Below are positions 1 to 11,843 of a DNA stretch of 64,000 bases, piece by piece. A program made the translations under genes and the position numbers. The stretch is from Haberlea rhodopensis (lineage: Eukaryota > Streptophyta > Magnoliopsida > Lamiales > Gesneriaceae), in NCBI GenBank assembly GCA_907163345.1, contig CAJQUN010000422.1, positions 62,001-126,000 of the forward strand, given 5' to 3'. Within the stretch, counting starts at the first letter, position 1. Every line of letters begins with the position of its first letter. The notes below the pieces were generated by a model. It was given only the letters and a program-made list of their open reading frames with translations. It made no database searches and was not told where the DNA came from.

Positions 1-1343
1 CAAATTGTTACTTCAGATGAATAGAATTCGTTCTTGAATGTTACTACTGTTGAAGTATCAAAACTGAAATAGAGAAGCAAGCTTACAAATTTAGAATAAG
101 ATCGTTTAGAAAACTCAATGTGTGAATTGTGAAGATGTACCCCATATTTATATATTTGAATATGAGATATTTGACAACCGTACTAGTTCCATATTGATCA
201 GCATTTACTGCTAACTCTCTCTCTCACTTTGGGGGCATAAATGGTTTTAGAACTTTTTTTCATATATTTGTTCATGTTTAAGGAATCATGTATCAATTTC
301 TTATTGTTTTTATTTTTCGAAGGGAATTTCATCTATCCATTCAATGCACTAGAGAACCTCTTGACTTCATAATTCTACATCTCCTTAAACATGGGCGGAC
401 CTAAAGAGTGGACAGTGTAGCTTCTATTTCTTAATTTTTATTTTTTTTTAGCATGGATGTTTTTGCTACATTATTGTAGGCTTGGCAAAACGTGTGAGAT
501 GTATCGGTCGGGCCAACCGAAACAAGCAGCCTGCCAGAGGTCGTGACGTGCTGGCACGACTTAAGGGTCAGCACGACTCTTTACTGTAGTGTTACGGGTC
601 GTTCCAGGCCACAGGTGGCCCGGTGGCCCGTCATTTCTATCAATCTGGCCACATTTTTATGGGCTTATTTTTATTTTTTTTCCTTCGATTATGTATTACT
701 TTTGTAACCTTTATTGTAGTTTTTGATATTTTCAAATTATCTTAATATAATGTGTCAATTATAACTTTAATAAATCAAATTATATATTAAATAGAGGTGT
801 GCAAAGAAATTGAATTATTTCAAGTTGTTTTAAATTTATCACTTTAGATTAATGTTGGATAAAAAAAATTTCAAAACTAAATTTTTATCATTTCTCAAAA
901 ATATTGTAATTTGATTATATTAAAAAACCCTCCTTTTTAAATATATCGATTGGTACACTTAATAAGCAATGAATACTATTTAGCAGAAAATGGACAATAA
1001 TTTTCTTGTAAATTGCATGATATATTTCGTATTAAGCCAAAGATTTCTGTTTCACAAAAGCTTGAATTTGTTTGATTGTATTTACAGTATTTTGTATACT
1101 TCTATCATTTTAATTTAATTTTTTGTATATTTGATTGAAATATTATCCATTATGAAATTATTAAACTTAAATTTTTTATCAGTGAATTTTCAATAAAATT
1201 ATTTATAATTTATATTTAATTAGTCCCCCAAATAAGAAGTTTTGGGTCATCCTAAACCAATTCACTTTATTTATCTTCCCACACTTACATCAATATAACA
1301 TGTAATTAATTAGAGCTAGTGGTAATTTATCTTATGTGGTAAC
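1..1343. other. AT-rich flank, no gene seen
   Basis: No open frame of credible length or recognisable domain occurs on either strand. The stretch is AT-rich apart from a GC-rich block at about 481-655 that contains repeated GGCCCG/CGGGTC and GCACGAC words. The five bases before the Copia element (1344-1348, GATAA) are its target duplication, so this flank and the DNA after 13714 were once continuous. Confidence 0.6.
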
Positions 1344-1348
1344 GATAA

Positions 1349-2460
1349 TGTTAGGATGGGAGTAGTGTTTAGAGGGGGGTTTGAATAAACACTAGGCTTA
1401 ATTTCTGATTCTTAAAATACAACAGATTGTGAAGTATTGGAGTAAGATCTCAATTGCTTACAAGGCAGTAGACAATTAAAAGATAGTGCGGAAGGTATCT
1501 ACTAGACTTGTGAGTTAAGAATTGATAGGCTAAAGTAAATGGGCAATAAGGAAAAGTGCAGAATGTAAATGAAGAATTGTTTCTGAAAGTTCGAAGCACA
1601 AACACTTCTACGTATCCCTTTCTTCCTTTGCAGGAAGGTTACACTAGAAGACTTTGGTTTACACTTTTCAGTATACAATCTACTTAGGCACCCATATCGA
1701 TTTGCCTAAACTCCTAGCAACACAATGATCACAAACGTTACAAAATGACTTTTACAACACTCTCACAAGGTATAAAAACTTTGTTTATCCTTGAGTGTTC
1801 TTGAGGAGTAGACTAGAATGCTTAGATCTTCTCGATCTCAGTACGTGTTTTGAATGACTGTTTTGCTTGTTTGTGAATGAACTATATTCAAGATTCAGAG
1901 TGTTGAGAGCTTTCTTCAATCTGCTCTTCGACGTATTTATAGACTCGAAAGTCTAACGGCAACTATTCTACAAATAAAAGAACTGCGCAAAATCAACTTC
2001 CTGATTTTCTTCCAAATTCATTTTGTCTTCTTTCCAAATCCATTCACCAACGGCTAGTTTATTATGACGAAATTGGTGGCGTTGATATGGCAGTGCGGCG
2101 TTCCGTGGAACTATTATCAGAGTGAATCTGTTCGAGTTTTCTCTTGTTACTTTTTACGTCTGCTGACTTCTCCTTAGTGTTTTAGTCTGCTGGACTAAAA
2201 TCAACTAATGTCTGCTGGTATCTTCGAATGAACACGCCAGTGGACTTTACAGGGAATATGATACTCTCATCCAATAGACTTCTATTTTCTGCATCTTGTA
2301 GATGATGACTTCAACTCTTGGCACCCAGTATACTCTATCTTCTAGTAGGCCTTTGTAGTGTTAGTCGATGGACTTCTCGTCAGTAGGCTTATTCGATGCA
2401 GTAGATGCTTCAATCAGTAGATGTTTGTTATCACCAAAACTTAGAAATATTTTCATAACA
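1349..2460 (-). repeat. 3' LTR of Sirevirus-like Copia (1112 bp)
   Basis: Begins TGTTAGGATGGG and ends ATAACA on the plus strand. It aligns over nearly its whole length with 12700-13709 and with the split copy 16275-16352 plus 20452-21632. All three share the segment around GCAGGAAGGTTACACTAGAA and a conserved TATTTATA box. This is the complete LTR of the pair: the partner at the other end lacks about its last 100 bases. Confidence 0.9.
1934..1941 (-). promoter_or_regulatory. TATA box of Copia LTR
   Basis: Minus-strand TATAAATA preceded by GAGTC. The same box in the same context is kept at 13212-13219 and 20999-21006 in the two other LTR copies. Conservation in three diverged LTRs supports it as the element's core promoter; the transcription start was not determined. 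Confidence 0.6.
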
Positions 2461-2484
2461 ATTTTTCCCTTTTTGGTGATGACA
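2461..2484 (-). other. Polypurine tract next to 3' LTR
   Basis: On the minus strand this reads TCATCACCAAAAAGGGAAAAAT directly before the LTR. It is the plus-strand priming site for reverse transcription. TCATCA followed by an A/G run is typical of Sireviruses. The copy at 21633-21656 is less decayed (AAAAAGGGGAAAAT). Confidence 0.75.
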
Positions 2485-3308
2485 AAACTTGGCAGTGGAT
2501 ACTTTAGCTTGAACGTTGATCAGCAGTCTCACTTAGGAGTCGTTCCTGAATGACTGACTTTTCTAGCGATATATCTGTTAAGACTTAAAAAGACAGCAGT
2601 GGAGAGTAACAATTTATGTGTTAGATAAATAAGCAGATTACGAGTAGTAATCAAGATGGAGATTTAAAAAAGAAAATCATTTTTATATAAAATGATATCT
2701 TCTTACAATCATTATCCTTAATAAGTAAGCCAACTAGAGAAACATTGCCAGTAGAGTATAATCCGGATTTTAGTGGAAGAGGAAATTAAGTTAATAGAAT
2801 ATATTCCTAATATCCGGATCTGGCTAGTTTCAAGGGCAATTACAGGGGGAAATACAATTCAGAAAATTCTTATAAAGAAAACCTAAGTAAAAACTTAAGT
2901 TGTTTTTAAAGTAATCTTCCGCCAATATCGCTTGTCTTCCCCTTTTTTGTCATCACACTCCGTTCATCTGCCTATGAGATTCTAGGCTGGTGAGATAAGT
3001 GACACCAAATCCTGAACATATGTGCAAGAACTAGGCAGAGGAGTGTTAGAAAAGTATTCAACCCATGCTGGGTTGAATTAGATAAGTAATTAACCCAGAT
3101 AATCTGAACTTAAAGCGATATTTAGGCATTTTAGAGTGAGAAAGTGTGAAGTAGCAGGGGTAATATTTATAGCCAAATGTTGGCGGTGTTAACTACTGTG
3201 GATTGATGACACGTCGAGGTGTCATTCAATCATGAATTGAAAAGCAGAAGATAAGAACAGAACACGAGTATTTTATTAAAAAGAAATGTAACGGAATTTA
3301 AACATAAT
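2485..3308 (-). other. Copia 3' noncoding region with second polypurine tract
   Basis: No reading frame is kept. The minus strand at 2933-2955 carries a second tract of the form GTGATGACAAAAAAGGGGAAGAC, and the homologous site in the second copy is 22021-22043. More than one polypurine tract before the 3' LTR is a known Sirevirus feature. The region aligns with 21657-22359. Confidence 0.65.
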
Positions 3309-3614
3309 TTAAAGGTACATTACTAGGCACCCAAACCAAGGTTTGGTGCGGTCAAAGTTTTGTGAGGCATCAGAGGGTGGTTGCCTCGAAGTTTGTCTAG
3401 CATGCTGAGATGCAGGTCTTTGCTGGTTTGATTGTCCTCGTCCAGTAGATGACCTTCTTACTGGAGCTGGATCTCTTTTGGAACGCTCTTGCACTCTGCT
3501 GGACTCTGGTTTCCCTGTTTTTAAACATTTAGCACTTTGTATACTCTCATTTAAATCGTCTAATTTAGATGCAAAGGCTGCTTTCATATTTGTCAGTTGA
3601 TCGAAGAACGCCAC
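3309..3614 (-). pseudogene. 3' end of the extra Copia reading frame
   Basis: This open stretch begins with a coiled-coil-like segment (FFDQLTNMKAAFASKLDDLN) and continues into a basic, serine/glutamine-rich tail ending near TKPWFG. The same ending is recognisable at about 31290-31330 in the second Copia copy (FDHCRPWFG), so it belonged to the element. It is the downstream part of the frame at 5010-7099, from which it is separated by the LTR insertion at 3619. It cannot be translated as one protein now. Confidence 0.6.
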
Positions 3615-3618
3615 ATGC

Positions 3619-5000
3619 TGTAAGGAACCCGGTGCCCTTAACCCGCTATTAGTGTATTAATCCATGCCTTTAGTGCATACAATTATATAACCAGGGGGAA
3701 AGAAACACATGCTACCATGGCATAACATACCATTAATAAAATTTCTTACATTAACCCATGTTGTCCAATTTCCCCGTACCAGTCCACTTACATAGCATGC
3801 ACCCTTATAATACACTAGCATATTCTCAATTCATTTGGCAATCCTCATATTAATTGCATGCAACATATGAATGAAAAGGGAAATGCCATTGCTTTATACA
3901 AATCATATACACATATAGCAGTGCTTACATGCGAGCCTCCAATGAATGTATGTGTATCTAATGTATAAAGTATTGTCCTCAATACCGGCACTGGTACCTC
4001 GATCCTGGAAGTACCTCCAATCAACAGCTCGAGCTCGACTCCAAAGCCATCGATGTACCTGTTCACCTGCACCAACAGAGACAGCCCCCACACGGGGTGA
4101 GCATACCAATACCACCAATCCAATAAGCACAATATTACAATTCATAATTTACACAATGTAAAGGCTATGAATATTAAAAGATACTCCCTGGATGGCATCA
4201 TCCTCATCCGGGATCCCCTGTGCTATTCATGTTCTCAAAATAACCAAAACCATCAAATTCTCAAAAGCCAGTTAATCATTACATTGATTAACAAATCCGT
4301 TCCCCATATACTGATACCATAATCAATAAAATCAATTCATTAAACAATGATTACAGATATTCCATATATCTCACTAATAGTTCCATATTTCTATTTCACC
4401 GCTCGCTCCACAATAGAGGCATCTTAATCTCACGCACGCTCAACAACGGCGGCGTCATAACCGATGTTCGCTCAACGACGACAACATCTCAATCATTGCT
4501 CGCTCAAAAGTGGCACCATTCAATTCCCATTATATATGCCCATTTATTGCAAATATAATAAACCATACATTTCACAGTTGCAATAATATAAAAGGCTATG
4601 CTCGTACGTTATACGTACCTTATAATTCCGTAGTCCGAATCAAACCTTGACCGAGTCCCGTGATCCGATGAATTATGTGCTAACACATTAAATAATTCAC
4701 AATTATATACAAGCATGCAACCATGTGCCCAAGCACATTCACAACCTCCAAACCTATCGTCAATCCATGACGATTAACCATTTTAAAAGACTCTGGGCTA
4801 AGCATGCATAATACCCAAAATATTCAATTTCAAGTGAACAAAAGGTTAACCACTTACTAAAACGAGTTTCCCATTTTATTATTAAAATTTGACTCCAACC
4901 ATTCCATTTTAAAAGGTATAGCATTCCCATTGGAATGTAGACATTGCCCCGAAAATCGGCTAATTAAACCTCAATTCCAAAATCCCGATATTTTCCAAAA
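3619..5000 (-). mobile_element. Partial chromovirus-type LTR inserted in Copia 3' frame
   Basis: Begins TGTAAGGAACCC and aligns closely with the solo LTR at 38582-40743 over roughly its first 1.2 kb, including the shared CGCTCA...GCGGCA minisatellite (about 4395-4520). The opposite end of the family (GGCATCACA) is missing, so the copy is truncated or internally deleted. The right boundary is an estimate from where the Copia frame resumes. I could not identify a matching target duplication. Confidence 0.65.
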
Positions 5001-5009
5001 TTTCGAAAA

Positions 5010-7099
5010 AAACAAAGGAAACAGGGCCGCGATTGAGAGAAATGGGGCAATGGTAGGGTCAATAATGTAATGAGATGGTTCATGTTTAGAAATGGTTTTG
5101 GATACTATGGTTAGGGCATTTGTGGATGCAATCATGTAGTCGGTAGAGTCAACATCCTCTGAGGCAATGGAAATTTTATTGACTACTGACTCAATGACTG
5201 TGTCCAGGTTCAAAAGATTAACATCCGGTAGGGTTGGATGCCGACTTGGAATGGAAGGGGTTGGAGATGCAAAGGGTAGTTCTCCAGCAGAGTGAGGTTC
5301 GTTTCATGGGACTACAATAGGCATTTGGACTATAGATGGCTCTACTTGAGTCACAACAATCACTTGTTATTCACTAACCTCCTCTAAAACCGTGCTGATA
5401 TGATGAGACGAGGAGTGCAGCCCCAAAACAACATTGGTCACTCGGCCAATGTAAGACGGGCTTCCAAAGATTTGAGAACCACTACATCGTGAGTGGTTGT
5501 GCCCGAGTTGGGATCAAAGTCGACATGTCTTGTTTTCACCAAGGAATCTAGTTCGCTGCTGAAGTGCATTAAGCGATAGACTTCCTTTGGCGCATACCAT
5601 CTTCAATATTATTGGTCTTTAGAAATTCAAGAATGATGTTTTCATCCTTCCAAGCCTACTTCAAAATTCAATTGAAGTGATTGAGGCGTATCTTGGTCCT
5701 GATCTTAACCCAACCATCGAATAATTCCATTTTTTATTTAACACGAGTCTCAACCTCTTCAAGAACCAGATTAATTTTTTTGGCTATGGGGGTGGATGAT
5801 GCTTCCATTTGATCTTTCCCATTTCCATCGGGAGTGTGAGGATGGAAGCAGAAGGTACAGCTTGTCTTCGAAGTCCTCAGACTTAAGGTAAAAGACCCTT
5901 GTGCTCAACTGAAACTCAGAGGGACTACTACAGCAGAGGTTGCGATAGCAGGAACAATACTATGCTCAACATCAGTAGACTGTGGCACAGATAATACATC
6001 AGCAGAAAATTTGTACATGAGTGCAGTGGACACAACATCAGGAGCAATGGATGCTATTACACAAACAGTAGATGGGGTAATAGAAAAAATAGCCCTCCGA
6101 GAACCAGTTGGCTCATCCTCAGAAGTAATCTCCGATGCAAGTGTGTCATTAGTAGGTAGTGGTGAGAAGGAGGAGACTGGGACTGTGGTCAATACTGTTG
6201 CTACCATTGATACCTCAGTAACGGAAGTAGTTGTACTAGACACAACAGGCTTCCTCTTCAGCATTCTTGGTTTCTTCGGTGGAGGAGGAGGAGAGGACTG
6301 AGCAGGCTCAAAGATGGTTTGTTCAGAGTCACTTACCACTTAAGGCTTCTTCCTCTTTGTGGTAGTCTTATTGGATGGGGCTCCTTCCCCACTAACTGGT
6401 ATCCGATGTGTCAGTAGGTACTTGGCATTGATGAGCCTAGTAGAGTGCAAATGAGTGACAGTCCTTACTGGTACATCCAAGTTTTTTAAGATATGACTAA
6501 GAGGAAGTGTAAATCCAGAGTGGTCCTTGTCCGACTCAATCATTCTAGTCAGCACATTGAACAGAATCACCGACCAGTTCACTTCCAAATCCTTGATAAT
6601 TGCACTCATCACCTCTAACTTTTTCTGGGATGACGACATCGTAAGTACCTGCCTTACACAGCAGACCATTGGCAATTATGTCTTCTAGCATCCTGTAATG
6701 ATTATTCATTAAAATCTTCTTGAAGGGAGGGAGCAACCGTTGTCCTGACTCAGAGAATAAAATACTCATTTCATCTCGAATAGTGATGGAGATTGCAGAG
6801 AAATCAGTCAGTAAGGTGGTAGGAAGGCACAGTTGAGTAGTAAACTCCTCTTGGGTGATGGTTACTTGTTGTCCAGAGACAGAAGCGATAACTGAGTTGT
6901 TAATCACTCTCATCGATGCGTAAAATTCCAACAAAGCATCTTTGTAGAATAGCGGAGTGAGATTCAATAAAATCAGTAGCCCTGAGTTTTCCATACTATT
7001 GCAAACTCCTTTCATGTCTTCGTCAGAGATCGAGGCAATGGATTCAAAATCAACGTGACACGCAATTTTGACAAAGCTTGGTTGATTGGTCATTGACAT
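5010..7099 (-). pseudogene. Extra 3' ORF of Sirevirus-like Copia (plant transposon protein-like)
   Basis: Starts at the ATG ending at 7099. The first ~150 residues resemble the globular domain known from plants as a putative plant transposon protein (motifs FYASMRVINNS, VTITQEEF, LLPPFKKILMNNHYRML). A frameshift near 6640 moves it to the frame 6675-6340 (VNWSVILFNVLTRMI), and an in-frame TAA at 6340-6342 interrupts it before a proline-rich and serine/threonine-rich segment (6339-5905). Diluted homology continues to about 5020, where the foreign LTR begins. Position after pol matches the env-like ORF of Sireviruses, but I see no signal peptide or membrane segment and infer no function. Confidence 0.6.
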
Positions 7100-7642
7100 T
7101 ATGATTTTGCAAAGATAAGAGCATAAGAAATCTAAAAGAAGAATTTGCCTGAAGATATGTTAGAGTAGTAAACTGTAAAAGGTGAAAGTAAAAAGTTTAA
7201 AACCCTAACGGTTGTTGACGGAGAGGGGAGATGTAACATTGTACTTTAGATGAAAGGACACATTGCATGTGTCGCTCATCTACGCGAAAATAATTTTTGA
7301 ATGTAAGAAGAACGGATACGATTAAAGGGGGACCGAAATAATTAAGCATAATTAAATGAGAAAATTTGAAATCCGACGTTCCAATTGGTTAATAATTACG
7401 GAAGGTCATCATTAGCTTAGCATACTTGGTAATATCTATGGATATGTAGAGTCTACTGGTTAAGTAGCAAACTCTATTGCAGCAGACAATTGTTTTACCA
7501 GCTGAGCAGCAGTAGACCTTCGAAAGACACAAATTCCCCATCAAATAATATTCCCCATAAATTCATGCAATATCTAAAACGTAATTCCCCCTTAATTAAG
7601 TGTATAGGAAAATGTAAACAAGTAAGATCACTTAGTTATCAA
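7100..7642 (-). other. Spacer replacing RT/RNase H
   Basis: No coding similarity is seen on either strand. It lies where the body of reverse transcriptase and RNase H should be, between the broken RT start and the 3' extra frame, so about 1.3 kb of pol is missing. Part of the spacer is probably the leader of the downstream frame. Confidence 0.5.
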
Positions 7643-7990
7643 CTAAGCCAAATATATTGTTGTATTCCTAATTATTGTACCATTCTCGTCCAATTTATTT
7701 CTACATACCCATTTGGTACATATAACAGTGTGATGTGAGTGACGAGGTATTAAGTGCAAAACTTTATTTCTCACAAATTGATTAAGTTCTTCTTGCATAG
7801 CTTCTACCCAGTTTGGATCTATAATAGCATCATCTATCTTCTTAGGTTCTATGCGAGAGATGAATGCACCATGGGTGATTCTTCTTCCACCGGAGTGGAG
7901 GTCCAAGAGGATTTGTTCCTTCGTCAGTAGGTATTTGAGTTTGTAGACCATTAGACTGGATGGTTCATCAACGACAATTGCGATATCCAC
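7643..7990 (-). pseudogene. Copia reverse transcriptase, N-terminal stub
   Basis: Shows the conserved entry of Copia RT: a segment with WVEAMQEELNQF followed by CTKWVCRNKLDENGTIIRN. Immediately after IIRN the similarity stops and a stop codon follows. The fingers/palm region, the catalytic YVDD motif and RNase H are absent. This is a deletion, not a point mutation, so the element needs RT supplied in trans. Confidence 0.85.
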
Positions 7991-8325
7991 TGCAGTAGGG
8001 GTAGATTATGTAGTGTCCTCGACAGTAGGGTTTAACTCTTGTGGAGCAGTAGGCTCATCTGCTTGTGCTTCGAGGACTTCTGGTTCTAATATGCACCCTT
8101 CTACTGTAATCCAACTCATCATCACAATCATGATCAATATGTGTATTTTCTAATCGATTACACAAATAATTGATTTGTAATTCATAGATAAATTCAAGAG
8201 ATTCACCAAATATGACAAAAATGGATTCGTCTACTGTAAGTGTTCATTATTAACTACTCTAAAAGCCTTACTAACAGCAGAGTAGCCAAGAAATATTCAT
8301 GCATCATATTTAGCATCAAATGGGG

Positions 8326-8853
8326 TTAGATGAGTCTTTCCATTGTTGCGAATAAAACAATTGCAACCAAACACATGGAAATAAGAAATATATGGCTTAC
8401 TGCCTCATATGGTGTTTTCTTAGCTCGTTTATTAATCATAGTATAGCAAGATGTATTAACTGCTTCTGCCCAAAATCTCTGAGAGATATCTGACTCTACA
8501 AGCGTAGTTCGCGCAGCTTCTTTCAAAGTGCGGTTCCTACGCTCAACAACTCCATTTTGTTGTGGGGTTCTAGCATCAGAGTATTTATATTTAATACCAA
8601 GATCATCTAAATATGATTCGTGTGTCTGATTGGTAAACTCGGTACCTTTGTCATTACGAATTCTACCTATCATACACGACTTCTCGTTTTTTAGTCTCTT
8701 CAGTAGTTTGATCAGCTTCGGAGTAGCTTGATCTTTGCCACTTAGAAACAGGACACACGTAAAATAAGAGAAATCATCTATTAACACTAGGGTATACTTC
8801 ATTCCCCCTAGACTTGTTACTGGTATAGGACCAAAAAGATCTATATGCAGCAA
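8326..8853 (-). pseudogene. Copia integrase core (rve domain)
   Basis: The catalytic core is well kept: HIDLFGPI supplies the first Asp, RNDKGTEF the second, and QQNGVVERRNRTLKEAA the Glu, so the DDE triad is intact. It would join element ends to host DNA as part of the nuclear pre-integration complex. The zinc-binding region upstream (8860-9130) is frameshifted and largely unreadable, and the C-terminal part (7991-8325) is broken by stops. Confidence 0.85.
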
Positions 8854-9135
8854 CTCGAGGCACCGAGAATAAGATTTACTACATCTGTTCTTAAAGGTAG
8901 ATCGATCTGCTTACCAAGTTGGCATGCTGAACAAATCTTGCTTTTTGAGAACTCTATCTGGGCAATCCATCAAATAAATCAAGCTTACGCGGACTGGCAA
9001 TAGTTTTAAAATTTAGATGACTCAAACGCTTGTACCAAAGCTAATATTTGGAATTATTCAAGGCAACAAAATAGGTAGCTGAGGCATGTTGATCAAAATT
9101 CCAATCAATCATATATGTGTTATCGTGCCTTTTAC

Positions 9136-9440
9136 CTACAAGCAGTATATTACATCAGTAGATCTTATTGTGTAAGAGTGGTAGTTGAATTCTATTGAAT
9201 ATCCACTATCGCATAGTTGACTACTGCTAATCAGATTGTAGCATAGATTTTCAACTAACAGTGCATCTTTAATAGTAATGTTAACATTGATAATCTTACT
9301 CTTAACCACTATTATACATTTATCGTTGTCCCCAAACGTTATTCTTGGTCCGGTAGTGTCAACTAACTCAGACAATAGACATGCACTTCCGGTCATATTC
9401 CTAGAACATCCCTAGAACATCCAATGTCCAGAAACCACTA
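9136..9440 (-). pseudogene. Copia aspartic protease, frameshifted
   Basis: The MTGSACLLSEL segment and the following beta-rich region (VENLCYNLISSSQLCDSGYSIEF) are typical of the Copia protease. The active-site motif just upstream reads DIGCS instead of the usual DSGCS. It is out of frame with the rest because an 11-base unit is tandemly duplicated at about 9400-9421. The enzyme would normally cleave the Gag-Pol polyprotein. Confidence 0.75.
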
Positions 9441-9507
9441 TGAGCTTCGAACTAGCTGGATTCTAGATCTCTGCAATTTAAAGTGATGAAAGCATTGGTA
9501 CCCAATC

Positions 9508-10415
9508 CTAATTGGGTCCAGCAGAGATTAAACCTTTTGGGACCCATACTTTGACAACCCTAAACCTTTTGGGTCTCTGTATGTCTTGAAATGTGTGTGC
9601 AAAAGATGGTGATGGATTTCTAGGGCGTTGTGTGTGATATTGAGTGTATGCATGTTGTTTTAGTTTTTGATTCCTGTTTGGAAGCATGTATCTCTTCTGG
9701 ACAAGCATACGATTATGATACCAATTAGGTTTTGCCTCTCGAGTTGCCTTACCAGTAGGCTTATGTCCATTCGTGGACTTCTGTACTGGTATGAGCTTCT
9801 CTACTGGCTTAACGTAACCAATACCTTTGTGTGATGCATGTTTCTTAACGAGTATTGGCTTGATAAGTTCCATCTCCAACTCACTAGGTTCATATAAGGT
9901 GCTGGATCTAACAAAGTTCATTGTTTGAGACATATTTTTCATCAGACACAATTGAGATCGCGTGTTGGAAGCATTACTGTCATGGTTGATATAGCCTATG
10001 CCAGCAAGATCGCCAGCAAGCCTAATCAACTCTAGTATTTCATCTTCCCTAGCGGTTGATGTGTTCCATGTGCGAACCAAATTGATAAGTTTCTGGTGTG
10101 CGCATTTAACTTTGTCCTTTTCTTTTTTGAGTAGACTTACTTTTGCCCTTAAGCATTCCAGCTCCCTTGATAGTTAACAATCAAGTTTACTGTCCTGCTG
10201 CTCGACTAGGCTAGTATGTTCAATCTTGTAGTTCTTGAAGTCTGTTGATACTCATTTATCATGTCCTGCAATGCAATGGTGAGTTCAATATGAGAGAATT
10301 CAGAAAAGTTAGAATCAATTACCTCACTATCATCATTGGTCATGAGACAGTGGACTCTTTCATCTTCACTTTCGCTTGAGGAGCTTGATGATTCTTCTGA
10401 CTGGGTCTGAATCAT
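9508..10415 (-). pseudogene. Copia gag C-terminal region and gag-pol linker
   Basis: Two open pieces (10415-10206 and 10080-9508). The first has a serine/acidic run (ESSSSSSESEDE) followed by HCLMTNDDSEV, a hallmark of the tail after the zinc knuckle in long plant Copia gag proteins. The second is basic, with KPNWYHNRMLVQK and ending in VWVPKGL, the usual lead-in to protease. A frame break separates them at 10081-10205. Confidence 0.7.
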
Positions 10416-10518
10416 CCCACTTACTCATGTTCTCCTCAGCAACAAGGACTTTTTGATCTTCATCTCTCCTGGATGATAGATTGCGCTTTTCTTTAGCAAA
10501 AAAATATTAAGTGGTGCA

Positions 10519-11837
10519 TGATATAAATCAACAACACAAATCGACTGCAAGCATACGGTGTCAAGTTTTAATATAGTGATTTGTAAGTACGAGTGTCGAA
10601 CATTGGACTAACAAGCAACTACCAAATAATATTTCTTTAAACTATATTTAACCTACAATAATTAAATAATAATTAAACTAATAACTAAATTAAACTACTC
10701 TAATCCAACCAAAACAATCGACGATCACGAGAAAAGTTCACAAGAAAGAATTATCAAGACAATGATTCACCTAACCCAACCCTTACAATTCTTTTCTCCA
10801 TACATCTCTAAGGTGATGGGTTTTTCGAATTTTTTCAATATACTCTCTCGAGCTATATTAAACCTCGCAACGAGTAACTCTCGTTCACTTAATTAACAAT
10901 TCGATATTGAATGAACCTTTATGAAAAACACTAACCTTAGATTAAATAACCTAAAGTTATCACTCGTATGTGATTTTATCTTTCGATCTAATCTTTAACA
11001 CACATCATGAATTATTATGTCGTATTATAATTTTATCTTTCGATCTCAATTATAATAAATTATCATTCAAAGGGGATCAATCCTTCAAAAGCATGAAGCA
11101 CAATATAACATGCACATAGAAGATGTATGAATTCAATCACAATATCAATAGGAAAAATTATATTTAGGATATCTCTCAATCATCAAAAACACAATTAATC
11201 CAATATTCATTCAAAACTAAAGTAGAAAAGTAAAATCAAACTCCCAAGTCGACTTCGTTCGTTGATTTTCGATCCTTCCCTAGCTTTTTTCTCGATCATG
11301 CTCCTCGATTAACTTATTGGCTTGTTCCAATTCATAGGATAGGTTGAAGGATGGAGGTGGATGATGGTGATATGGAGGATGGTATGATGGAGGTTATTCC
11401 TAGGTTGTAAAGTCTCTTCTCTGTGTAATTTTCGTGTTTGGTTTATATAGGAAAGGATTTTTTAACTTCCTTGTTGGACACAAACTCTAAAAAGAATTTA
11501 TTTTTTAGAAAACTCTTCCGGCCGATCGATCGAGCAATCTGCTCGATCGATCGAGCAAACTTGCTGGACCACTTGATCGATCGAGACGCTTGCTCGATTG
11601 ATCGATCTTCGTTTTTCTTTTTTTTTTCTTTTTCTTTTCAACTCTTCCCACCTTCGACGCGTTCGCTCGGTTTGGTCCTTTTTCATTAATTTTGGCTCAT
11701 TTTCTACACTTTTATGCATTTCAACATTGATTCCTGAAACATACAAATATATACCAAAAAACATAAAATCGTCCATGAATCAATACGAAAATCATTAGAA
11801 AATCATATCTAAATAAGTGTAAAAGCGAAACTTATCA
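10519..11837 (-). mobile_element. Athila-type solo LTR inside Copia gag
   Basis: Plus-strand ends are TGATATAAATC and AAACTTATCA, the TGAT...ATCA termini seen in the other Athila-like LTRs here. Near the left end the reverse strand reads AAAACTTGACACCGTATGC, which matches the 3' end of the LTRs at 35610-37078 and 46838-47939. It interrupts the gag frame just after the zinc knuckle. No convincing 5-bp duplication is visible, so ends may have decayed or the copy arose by recombination. A cluster of GATCGATCG motifs lies at 11521-11610. Confidence 0.75.
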
Positions 11838-11843
11838 ATGATC

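Noticed and set aside
3845..4161. Three mutually overlapping open frames
   Set aside because: They lie in the noncoding partial LTR and are broken in the homologous LTR at 38582.
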